64,000 bases of DNA from CAMYMQ01 sp963730305 (GTDB taxonomy: Bacteria; Pseudomonadota; Alphaproteobacteria; Bin65): assembly GCA_963730305.1 (NCBI GenBank), contig CAVSRB010000007.1, positions 186,001 to 250,000 of the forward strand, written 5' to 3'. Shown piece by piece: positions 19,494 through 26,796 of the stretch. Made by a program: the position numbers and the translations under genes. The notes under the pieces were generated by a model. The model worked only from the letters and a program-made list of their open reading frames with translations, was not told the DNA's origin and made no database searches. Positions within the stretch are counted from its first letter, which is position 1. The number at the start of each line of letters is the position of its first letter.

Positions 19494-20843
19494 ATGGTGA
19501 CCGACACCCCGAGCCCGCCGCCGGGAGACGCGGCCGAACCGCAGACGCGGTTGAGCGACCACCTGCGGCTCTATCTGGTCGTGGCCATCGCCGGTGCGAC
19601 GGCCGGGCTGGTCGCCGCCGGTTTCCACCGCATCCTCGACCTGCTCGTCGAGCGCCGCGCGGGCGTCGTCACGCTGGCGGCCCGGCTGGGCCTGCCCGGC
19701 TGGCTGATCGCCACCGTGCTCGGCGCGGTCCTGGTGGCGGTCGCGGTGTGGCTGGTCCGGCGGCTGGCGCCCGAGGCCGCGGGCAGCGGCATCCAGGAGA
19801 TCGAGGGCACGCTGCAGGGCCGCCGCCGGCTGCGCTGGGGCCGGCTGCTGCCGATCAAGTTCGCCAGCGGGATTTCCGCGATCGCCAGCGGCCTGGTGCT
19901 CGGCCGCGAGGGGCCGCTGATCCACATGGGCGGGGCGATCGGCCAGATGTTCGGCGACCTGGTCCGCTTCGAGCCGCACTTCCGCCGCATCCTGATCGCG
20001 TCGGGCGCGGGCGCCGGGCTGGCCGCCGCCTTCAACGCGCCGCTGGCTGGGATCCTGTTCGTCACCGAGGAGATGCGCAACGAGTTCCGCTACACCTTCG
20101 TCTCGTTCCAGTCGGTCGTGCTCGCCTGCGTCTCGGCGACCATCGTCAACGACTGGTGGCTGGGCGAGGGCCTGTCGCTGCCGATCCAGAGCTTTGCCGC
20201 ACCGCCGCTCGGCGAGCTGCCGCTCTACGCGCTGCTGGGCGTGCTGATCGGCGGCTATGGCGTGCTGTTCAACGGCGCGCTGCTGCACGCGCTCGACGGC
20301 ACCGCGGCGCTGATGCGACGGCACGTCGGCCTGACCGTCGCGGCGGCCGGGGCGATGATCGGCCTGGTCGTGTGGTTCGCGCCCCAGGCGGCGGGCGGCG
20401 GCGAACGGCTGATCGTGACCCTGCTCGCCGACGAGCGCTCGCTGGGCGCGGTCGCGCTGTTGCTGTTCATGCGCACGGTGACCACGGTCGGCAGCTATTC
20501 GGTCGGCACGCCGGGCGGCATCTTCGCGCCGATGCTGGCGCTGGGCACCCTGTCGGGCATGGCCTTCGCCAAGCTGGTGGCGCTGGTGCCCTTCCTCTCG
20601 GTGGCCGAGCCCGGCGCCTTCACGGTGGCGGCGATGGGCGCCCTGTTCGCGGCGACGGTGCGCGCGCCCGTGACCGGGGTGATCCTCGTGCTCGAGCTGA
20701 CCGGCAACTACAACATGGCGCTGCCGATCATCATCACCTGTCTGACCGCGACCTTCGCCGCCGAGGCGCTGGGCGGCAAGCCGGTCTACCGCCTGCTGCT
20801 CGAGCGCACGCTCAGGCTCAAGGCCGGCCCGCCGGGAGCATGA
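19494..20843 (+). CDS. ClC-family chloride/proton antiporter
   Basis: A 449-residue inner-membrane protein with the ClC signatures: GSGIQEIEG for the selectivity loop, GREGP with the gating Glu, and GTPGGIFAPMLALG. The inner proton Glu is kept in LFVTEEMRNEF, which marks an H+/Cl- antiporter rather than a channel. There is no C-terminal CBS pair, like E. coli ClcA. The ATG of MVTDTPSPPPG is chosen because the upstream extension has no family counterpart. It stands alone, ahead of tRNA-Val. A role in acid resistance or volume control is known for the family. Confidence 0.88.
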   Translation: MVTDTPSPPPGDAAEPQTRLSDHLRLYLVVAIAGATAGLVAAGFHRILDLLVERRAGVVTLAARLGLPGWLIATVLGAVLVAVAVWLVRRLAPEAAGSGIQEIEGTLQGRRRLRWGRLLPIKFASGISAIASGLVLGREGPLIHMGGAIGQMFGDLVRFEPHFRRILIASGAGAGLAAAFNAPLAGILFVTEEMRNEFRYTFVSFQSVVLACVSATIVNDWWLGEGLSLPIQSFAAPPLGELPLYALLGVLIGGYGVLFNGALLHALDGTAALMRRHVGLTVAAAGAMIGLVVWFAPQAAGGGERLIVTLLADERSLGAVALLLFMRTVTTVGSYSVGTPGGIFAPMLALGTLSGMAFAKLVALVPFLSVAEPGAFTVAAMGALFAATVRAPVTGVILVLELTGNYNMALPIIITCLTATFAAEALGGKPVYRLLLERTLRLKAGPPGA

Positions 20844-20921
20844 GTGCCACGAATCCGGCGTCCCCGCCGGTCGCTTGACAGCCCCCGCCCCCGATACGCA
20901 TATACCGGTTTCGCCATCGGC

Positions 20922-20996
20922 GGGCGCGTAGCTCAGCGGGAGAGCACTGTCTTCACACGGCAGGGGTCGCTGGTTCAATCCCAGCCGCGCCCACCA
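20922..20996 (+). tRNA. tRNA-Val (anticodon CAC)
   Basis: A complete cloverleaf. The acceptor GGGCGCG pairs with CGCGCCC, then A and an encoded CCA. The D arm reads GCTCAGCGGGAGAGC. The anticodon stem CTGTC/GGCAG encloses loop TTCACAC with anticodon CAC, which reads the valine codon GUG. The T arm GCTGG-TTCAATC-CCAGC is perfect. The 449-bp gap between the ClC gene and the next gene otherwise holds only a hairpin; no integrase or duplicated 3-prime end suggests an integrated element. Confidence 0.95.
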
Positions 20997-21211
20997 TTCT
21001 TTCCAGCAAGCCACTTCCAGGGTCGGTTTTCGCTCTGCGCCATGGCACTGGGCGTGCCAATTTCGCGTCCCAATGTACTGAGCGCTGGCGCTGAGCAGCT
21101 CCCAGCGACTAGACGCCAGGGGCAGAGGCAGGCGCTTCCGCTCGAAATATCCCTGGGCGGATGCCGCCGTCGCGAGCCGGACCGGAAGGCGCCAAGCCAT
21201 TTGACGCGGTA

Positions 21212-21237
21212 GGCACCCTATGGCCGAATAGGGTGCC
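21212..21237. terminator. Strong 10-bp hairpin between tRNA-Val and the next gene
   Basis: GGCACCCTAT and ATAGGGTGCC form a perfect 10-bp stem with a 6-base loop, 56 bp before the next start codon. There is no T tract, so it may be a tRNA transcript 3-prime structure, a leader hairpin or a protein-binding dyad. Confidence 0.4.
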
Positions 21238-21293
21238 GTGAGAGGGTCGGCCGTTCCGGGCGACGCCGGAACAAGACGCCGGGGAGATCTGCG

Positions 21294-22086
21294 ATGAAGC
21301 TCGGTTGGGTGGCCTCACTGGTGATGTCGGTGGCGATCGCCGGATGTCTCCTATCGACATTCGCCCCTGCTTCCCGCGCCCAGGAGACGATCGACGTCGC
21401 CTATTTCCACGACCGGCTGAGCCCCTACGGACAGTGGACCAAGCACGACCGCTGGGGGCAGGTCTGGCACCCGACCAAGATCGGCCCCGGCTGGCGCCCC
21501 TACCTGTACGGCCGCTGGATCCGGACCGAGGAATACGGCTGGTACTGGCAATCCGACGAGGACTGGGGCTGGGCGACCTACCACTATGGCCGCTGGGCGC
21601 ATGATCCCCAAACAGGGCTGGATCTGGATCCCCGGCACGGTGTGGGGGCCGGGCTGGGTCGCCTGGCGGTACGGCGCCGCCTATATCGGCTGGGCGGCGC
21701 TGCCGCCCGGGGTCGGCTACGACGAGAAGACCGGCCTGCGCTGGGGCGACGTCAACCTGCTCGACAAGACCTACCTGCCCTATTGGGTGTTCGTGCCGGG
21801 CAGGCTGCTCCTCGACCAGCAGCTCAGCCGCCATGCCCTGCCGCCGTCCCGCACCGGCGCCCTGCTGCGCGCGACCCGCGACGCGACACGGTTCGCACGG
21901 CGCAACGGGCTCATCTTTTGCGACGGTCCGTCGCCCGATATCGTCAGGAGCCGGTTCCGGCGGCCCGTCCCGCGCTACCGGACCCGCCGGGTCAACACGC
22001 CCCGAGAGCTGCGCCGTGCGATCCGGCGGTTCCGCCGCATGATGCGGGGCCGGGTGATCGATATCTTCCGGATCCCGATCCGATAG
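21294..22086 (+). CDS. Secreted YXWGXW-repeat protein, DUF6600-like (frameshifted)
   Basis: Signal peptide MKLGWVASLVMSVAIAGC and onward, then tryptophan/tyrosine-rich repeats: FHDRLSPYGQW, WRPYLYGRW, YGWYWQSDEDWGWATYHYGRW. At CCCC (21606-21609) one extra C shifts the frame; the correct continuation KQGWIWIPGTVWGPGWVAWR is in the next frame and runs to the stop at 22086. Together about 264 residues. Proteins with this pattern are periplasmic, often next to FecR-type regulators; their function is unknown. The repeats on both sides of the break fit one another, so the gene is probably intact in the organism. Confidence 0.7.
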
Positions 22087-22252
22087 CGGCCGACGATCCG
22101 GATATCGGCACGCCGATCGAGCCGGCAATGCCCGCCCTCAACCGCCTGAAAAGCAATAGTCTTCCGGCCGCCTCTCCGCGACATGCTTTGTCGCGCGCGA
22201 TCGCCGTGCTAAGCTGGTTTCGCAATAGAATAGCGACGGAGGATCAACGGCG

Positions 22253-22540
22253 ATGACGCCGTTCCGGAGTGTCGCGATTGCCTTGCTGACAGGGCTCCTG
22301 CTCGGCCCGTTGGGCGCCGCCGATGCGTCCGCCGACTGCCGCTGTCTCTATTCCGGCCACTACTACCAGGCGGGCGAATTCGCCTGCATCCGGACGCCGA
22401 ACGGGCCGCGGTTGGCGCGGTGCGCAAAGGTCTCGAACCTGTCGTCGTGGCGCTTTCTCAAGAACGGCTGCGGGCCGACCGCGCGGCGCGCCACGCCGAT
22501 CCGGGCGCTGCTGGCGATCCTGCCGCCGTCGGCGAAGTAA
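22253..22540 (+). CDS. Small secreted protein
   Basis: A 95-residue ORF with a signal peptide (FRSVAIALLTGLLLGPLGAADASA). The mature part has four Cys (DCRCLYSGHYYQAGEFAC, RCAKVSNLSSW, NGCGPT). GGAGG precedes the ATG. The HYYQ-GEFACIRTPNGPRLARC order recurs in small secreted alphaproteobacterial proteins, but I know no function. It converges with the P450 gene and the two share a bidirectional hairpin. Confidence 0.6.
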   Translation: MTPFRSVAIALLTGLLLGPLGAADASADCRCLYSGHYYQAGEFACIRTPNGPRLARCAKVSNLSSWRFLKNGCGPTARRATPIRALLAILPPSAK

Positions 22541-22567
22541 CGTCGGCCACAGGGTGAGCCGGCAATG

Positions 22568-22590
22568 CGGGCGGGTTTGAAACCCGCCCG
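22568..22590. terminator. Bidirectional terminator-like palindrome
   Basis: CGGGCGGGTTT followed by a G and AAACCCGCCCG: a near-continuous 23-bp palindrome between the convergent secreted protein gene and the P450 gene. It can fold on both strands with a short A/T-containing loop, and so could end both transcripts. No long T tract. Confidence 0.5.
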
Positions 22591-22632
22591 CCGGTGCCGA
22601 CGCCCGACGCGACCGTCGCCCGAAGGTCCCGG

Positions 22633-24085
22633 TCAGGCCGCCCGCTTCGTCTCGGCGCTCGCGGCCGCCCGCTTCTCCACCTTGACCCAGGCGCCCTTGC
22701 GGGGCCGGAGCGAGATCATCGCCTCGGGCTCGGCCGGCGCGCCGGCGCCGGGGGTGAGCCGGTAGCGCTGCAGCAGCGTGCCGAGCACGATCGGCCCTTC
22801 CATCATCGCGAAGTTGCGGCCGAGGCAGACCCGCGGACCGCCGCCGAACGGCATGTAGGCGTAACGCGGCCGCGCGTCCTGACGCTCCTTGGTGAAGTGC
22901 TCGGGCCAGAACTGGTCCGGCTTGTCCCACCAGCGCGGGTCGCGGTGCATCAGGTAGGGCGCGATCTGCACGGTGGCGCCGGCTGGCACCTTGTAGCCGC
23001 CGATCTCGTCGTCGGTCAGCGGCGCGCGCGAGACCGTCCACACCGGGGGGTAGAGGCGCATGACCTCCTGGAACATCATGTTGAGATAGGTCAGCTCGCG
23101 GACGTCGGCGACGCCGATCGGCCGGCCGCCCAGCTTCTCGTCGAGCTCCGCCTGGACCTTCTCCTGCACCTCGGGATGATGGGCGAGCAGGTCGAGCGCG
23201 AAGGACATGGCGCTCGCCACCGTCTCGAAACCGGCGATGAAGATGGTCAGCACCTCGTCGCGGAGCTGCTGGTTGGTCAGCCCGTTGCCGTCCTCGTCCC
23301 GCGCCTCGAGCAGCATGTCGAGCAGGTCGCCGGGGTCGGCCTTGCGGCCGGTGCGGCGGCGGTCCTCGATCACGCCCCCGACGATCTCGTCGAGCTCGCG
23401 GATCGCCTTGTTGAACCGCAGGTTGAGCGGGGTCGGCAGCTTGTAGGAGATCGGCAGCAGCGACCACACCCGCTTCTCGGCGCCCTTGAGCACGGTCGGC
23501 AGGGCCCAGGTCATGCGGTCGAACACCTCCTGGGAATCGACCCCGAACAGGGAGCGCGTCGCGATGTTGAGCGCCGCGCACATCAGCGGGTTGACGACCT
23601 CGACCGACGCGCCGCTGTCCGCCACCGTCGCCCAGGAACTCGGCGAGGTCGGCGGCGCCGGCGATCATCACCTCGGTCATCGCGACGATCCGCTCGCGGT
23701 GGAAGGCGGGCTGCATGGTCTGCCGCTGGCGCTTCCAGAACTCGCCTTCGCTCAGCCCGAGGCCGTTACCGAAGAACGGCCGGACGGCGTCGTAGAAGTC
23801 GCTCTTGCGATAGTTCGACGGGTTGCGGTCGAAGACGTAGCGCACGTGATCGGGATGGCCGAGCAGATAGATCGGCCGGCCGCGTACGTGATAGCGCACC
23901 ATGTCGCCGTACTTGCGCTGGAGGCTTACCGTGTAGCCCAACGGATCGAGCCAGAACGGCAGCGCCTGCCCGACGTAGGGATAATTCAGCGGCCCGGGTA
24001 CGTTCGCGCTCGATACGCCGGTCGTCCGTTCAGCCCCTGTCCGTTCGCTCCCATGCTGGAACGAGGCGAGCACACCCGTCGCCAT
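22633..24085 (-). CDS. Cytochrome P450 monooxygenase (frameshifted)
   Basis: A heme monooxygenase of about 483 residues. The first frame holds the N-terminus (VPGPLNYPYVGQALPFW, YVFDRNPSNYRKSDFY, the C-helix WKRQRQTMQPAFH). One base change near 23626-23640 moves the rest to a second frame with the I-helix oxygen site AGFETVA, the ExxR motif in EVMRLYPP, and the heme-binding loop FGGGPRVCLGR with the axial Cys. No membrane anchor; probably soluble. The layout resembles fatty-acid or terpenoid hydroxylases. No redox partner is encoded nearby. It is divergent from a LuxR-like gene and a lux-box dyad lies 69 bp before its ATG, so quorum control is possible. AGGAGG precedes the start. Confidence 0.85.
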
Positions 24086-24153
24086 GGCGGCCTCCTGTCA
24101 TTTTTGCCTGATACTACGGCTACAGGACTTACGGGATGTGGCTGGTCGGGACA

Positions 24154-24171
24154 CCTACCAGCATTGGTAGG
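24154..24171. promoter_or_regulatory. lux-box-like dyad CCTACCA-N4-TGGTAGG
   Basis: An 18-bp inverted repeat with 7-bp arms in the region between the P450 gene and the LuxR-like gene. It shares arms CCTACCA/TGGTAGG with the perfect 20-bp dyad upstream of luxI. A TAATCT at 24195-24200 lies at a distance suited to a -10 element for the plus-strand gene, while the P450 start is 69 bp away on the other side. It is probably bound by the LuxR encoded at 24959-25711. Confidence 0.75.
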
Positions 24172-24296
24172 CCGCGCCGGGGGATCGATTTACGTAATCT
24201 CAAGACCGTTCCTGGGATGCTGGAAACAATCCGGGCACGGCGTCCACCCCGACTTGCTTCACCCTCTCTCGATCCCCGTTCAGGGAGTCCCAGGTC

Positions 24297-24896
24297 GTGA
24301 CCAGCACCAAATCCGTGGGCATCGCCGCTATTGGTCGAAGCGCCACCGTAACGGAACTCAACCATCACCTGCACAAAGCCCTTCATCAGTGGGGCTTCGC
24401 CGGCTTCGAATATTATTGGTTCGCGGCCAGGCCCGACGGCGACCGAATCTTCACGATCGGCACCCGGATCGACGGCCTGGAGGCGACCCGGCTGTGTCTC
24501 CACCCCTTCGTCCACCAGTGCCGAATGGCCTATACGCCGGTCGTCTGGGAGGCGCTGTCGACCGACGCGTCGGTCCGCGAGATGCTGCTATGGTCGCCCT
24601 GGAAGGGGTTGCCGAAGATGACCAACGGCGGCGTCGCGATACCGTTGCACGGTCCCGACACCGATTTCGCCCTGCTCAGCGCCACGGTCACCGTCCGCGG
24701 CGGCGATGCCGCGCCGAGCGCCGACCACGTTCACTGGGTCCACGCCGCTGCGCTCACCGCCCACCATGTGGCCGTAACAAATTGCGAAAACTCGCGATTT
24801 GGTTTAGATTGTGTTGTCATAGACGGTCAACGCCTCACTTACCTGCTGGGCGCGACCGGACAAGAGACGCGCGCAGCGCCAGCCGGGCGACACTAG
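24297..24896 (+). CDS. LuxR-like autoinducer-binding-domain protein without DNA-binding domain
   Basis: A 199-residue protein that matches only the N-terminal ligand domain of LuxR regulators. It aligns without gaps to the full LuxR next door over the key stretch: HPFVHQCRMAYTPVVW against DPILAACRSRMIPLTW. The conserved Asp that contacts the acyl-homoserine-lactone amide is His69 here; the Trp 15 residues on (Trp84) is kept. KMTNGGVAIPLHGPD matches LRNGFTVPIHTPSG. No helix-turn-helix follows in any frame, so it is not a simple frameshift. It could form inactive heterodimers with LuxR, bind another ligand, or be decaying. The GTG start follows GGGAGTCCCAG. Confidence 0.75.
   Translation: MTSTKSVGIAAIGRSATVTELNHHLHKALHQWGFAGFEYYWFAARPDGDRIFTIGTRIDGLEATRLCLHPFVHQCRMAYTPVVWEALSTDASVREMLLWSPWKGLPKMTNGGVAIPLHGPDTDFALLSATVTVRGGDAAPSADHVHWVHAAALTAHHVAVTNCENSRFGLDCVVIDGQRLTYLLGATGQETRAAPAGRH
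24782..24810 (+). promoter_or_regulatory. Candidate sigma-70 promoter for luxR
   Basis: TTGCGA, a 17-base spacer and TAGATT, inside a locally AT-rich stretch at the 3-prime end of the LuxR-like gene and about 150 bp before the luxR ATG. It would let luxR be transcribed independently of the gene in front. Confidence 0.4.
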
Positions 24897-24958
24897 CGCA
24901 GAGTGCGTTTCGCGGCCGCTTACGGCACCGGCCGGCATGGGAGAGCGTGGAGCGCGGA

Positions 24959-25711
24959 ATGAGTCCGGTTACGGATTTCCTCGCGGAATTGGAGAGTGCC
25001 GACGATCTGACGGCGCTCCATCGTGCGTTTCAGCGCGCGATCGAGCAGTTGGGCCTCAACACGTTCATCTACCTGAAGATCGAGGGCTCGCGGCTCGAGG
25101 CGGTGACGCCCGAGACCTTCGGCACCCGGTTCGTGATGGGGACCAACTACCCCATGGCGTTCCGCGACCTCTACCGCGCCAACAGCTATCACCGCCACGA
25201 CCCGATCCTGGCCGCCTGCCGGTCGCGGATGATCCCGCTGACCTGGAAGGACGTCGCCGAGAACGACACGGTTCCGGGCGACCGCGAGGTGCTGAACCTG
25301 GCCGCGGAATTCGGCCTGCGCAACGGCTTCACCGTGCCGATCCACACGCCGAGCGGCGCCCGGGTGGTGATCAGCCTGTCCTCGGAGGCACCCAAATCGG
25401 CGTTCGCGTCGATCGTGGCCGAGCATCAGCACGCGCTGCACGTCATGGCGCTGCACTTCCACGAGCATATGGAGCGCAAGATCGCCACCTCGCTGATCGT
25501 GGAAACGCCGCCGGTCAAGCTGTCGCCCCGCGAGATCGAATGCCTCCAGTGGACGGCGGACGGCAAGACGGCGTGGGAAATCTCAAAGATTCTAGGTATT
25601 TCCGAGAATACGGTGAACTTCCACCTGAAGAATTCCATGGCCAAGCTCGACGTGCACTCGAAGACGCACGCCGTCGCCAAGGCCGTCAGCATGGGCATCG
25701 CCCCCTTCTGA
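24959..25711 (+). CDS. luxR: LuxR-family acyl-homoserine-lactone receptor/transcription factor
   Basis: A 250-residue regulator. The N-terminal ligand domain has Asp81 in HDPIL and Trp96 in IPLTW, spaced as in TraR, and GLRNGFTVPIHTPSG. The C-terminal GerE-type helix-turn-helix begins LSPREIECLQW and contains KTAWEISKILGISENTVNFHLKNSM split over two helices. It binds the signal made by the adjacent LuxI and then lux-box DNA. The stop is 131 bp before luxI, with a perfect 20-bp dyad between. The start ATG is that of MSPVTDFLAEL; an upstream GTG is less likely. Confidence 0.92.
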   Translation: MSPVTDFLAELESADDLTALHRAFQRAIEQLGLNTFIYLKIEGSRLEAVTPETFGTRFVMGTNYPMAFRDLYRANSYHRHDPILAACRSRMIPLTWKDVAENDTVPGDREVLNLAAEFGLRNGFTVPIHTPSGARVVISLSSEAPKSAFASIVAEHQHALHVMALHFHEHMERKIATSLIVETPPVKLSPREIECLQWTADGKTAWEISKILGISENTVNFHLKNSMAKLDVHSKTHAVAKAVSMGIAPF

Positions 25712-25757
25712 TCCCCTGAACCCGGCGTTTTTGCTAGAGTTGCACCCTGGTGTGACC

Positions 25758-25777
25758 ACCTACCAGTTCTGGTAGGT
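25758..25777. promoter_or_regulatory. lux box ACCTACCAGTTCTGGTAGGT
   Basis: A perfect 20-bp inverted repeat (9-bp arms, 2-base centre) 65 bp before the luxI ATG. It closely resembles known LuxR-type sites of the form ACCT-N-CCAG-N2-CTGG-N-AGGT. It implies positive autoregulation of luxI by the LuxR encoded upstream. Confidence 0.88.
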
Positions 25778-25842
25778 ACGCCGGATAGTGATTTTGCCGT
25801 CGAATGGTCCCCAACGATACAAAAACCAAGGGGACCGCGGCT

Positions 25843-26481
25843 ATGCAATCAGTCTTCCTCCACAGTCGGGTCAACCCGCAGGCCTCGCCTGCGCAGCTGG
25901 AGAGCATGTACCGGCTCCGCTGCCGCGTCTTCAAGGAGCGGATGGGCTGGGACATCGAGTGCCCGGGCGGCCTCGATATCGACGATTACGACCGGCTCCA
26001 TCCGGTCTATGCGCTCCACAGCCCGAACCGACAGGACGTGGAAGGTTGCTGGCGCATCCTGCCGACCACCGGCCCCAACATGCTGGGCGACATCTTTCCC
26101 TTTCTCGTCGAAGACGGCGCCCCGCCGGTCGACGACGACGTCTGGGAGATCAGCCGCTTCGCCGTCGACAGCCTGCGGGCGAGCTACGATTCCTTGGCGA
26201 GCCTGCACATGGCGACCAGCGACCTGCTGGTGACCCTGGTCGAGTTCGGCATGCGCCACGATATCCGGCGCTTCGTCGCCTGCTCCGACGTGCGGTTCGA
26301 GCGCATCCTGCATCGCAGCGGGCTGCGCGTGAACCGTCTCGGCAAGATCCATCGGATCGGCACCACCCCGGCCGTCGCCGGCTTTATCGACGTCAACACG
26401 GAAACCCTAGAGCGCCTGCACACGGTCGCGCAGGAGCTGATCGCGAAAGTCGAGATCGAGAGAGAGAAGGTTGCGGCGTAA
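25843..26481 (+). CDS. luxI: Acyl-homoserine-lactone synthase
   Basis: A 212-residue enzyme that makes an acyl-homoserine lactone from S-adenosylmethionine and an acyl carrier protein thioester (or acyl-CoA). The LuxI invariant residues are present: Arg26, Phe30 and Trp36 in RLRCRVFKERMGW, Asp47/Asp50 in DIDDYD, GCWRILPTTGPNML, FPFL, and Glu/Arg in WEISRFAV. The ATG of MQSVFLHSR is chosen because AAGGGGA precedes it; a start 13 codons upstream is possible. The acyl chain length cannot be told from sequence. Its stop overlaps the next ATG by one base. Confidence 0.93.
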   Translation: MQSVFLHSRVNPQASPAQLESMYRLRCRVFKERMGWDIECPGGLDIDDYDRLHPVYALHSPNRQDVEGCWRILPTTGPNMLGDIFPFLVEDGAPPVDDDVWEISRFAVDSLRASYDSLASLHMATSDLLVTLVEFGMRHDIRRFVACSDVRFERILHRSGLRVNRLGKIHRIGTTPAVAGFIDVNTETLERLHTVAQELIAKVEIEREKVAA

Positions 26482-26684
26482 TGAAGACTCCACCGAACGG
26501 CACCAATCGACTGATCGACCTCAGCGCGGGTCCGGCGGATACCCTGCTCGCGCTCCACGAGGAGCTGATCCGCCTCGAGGACCTGGCGAAGCACTACTGC
26601 CTCACGGAGGTGGAGCTGCTGGTCGGCGCCGCCGCCGAGGCCACGTCGGAAGCGCTCAACCGCAAGCGCCCGATGCTCAACTAG
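26481..26684 (+). CDS. 67-residue protein overlapping luxI
   Basis: The ATG shares its A with the luxI stop (TAATG), so the two are translationally coupled. The protein has no signal peptide or membrane segment. A polar start (MKTPPNGTNRL) is followed by a predicted helix-rich part (ALHEELIRLEDLAKHYCLTE, then VELLVGAAAEATSEALNRK). It has a codon bias like its neighbours. I recognise no family. Its position suggests a part in quorum sensing, for example modulating LuxI or LuxR, but nothing in the sequence proves it. Confidence 0.6.
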   Translation: MKTPPNGTNRLIDLSAGPADTLLALHEELIRLEDLAKHYCLTEVELLVGAAAEATSEALNRKRPMLN

Positions 26685-26796
26685 GCCGTCGCGGCCTGGT
26701 CCGGGCGGGCGCCGGCAGGCGCTGCGCCCGCACCGCGGGGGGACGCAGCCGCCCCGCCCCTTTCGCCGTCGGCCGAGGCCGCCGGCCGGTCCGCGT

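Noticed and set aside
20844..21212. 122-residue ORF running across tRNA-Val
   Set aside because: It overlaps a perfect tRNA and has no protein-like features.
20922..21293. tRNA-Val as the attachment site of a genomic island
   Set aside because: No integrase, no repeated tRNA 3-prime end and no change in gene style downstream.
24297..25711. The truncated LuxR and full LuxR as one frameshifted gene
   Set aside because: The second gene has its own complete ligand domain and start; the two are separate paralogs.
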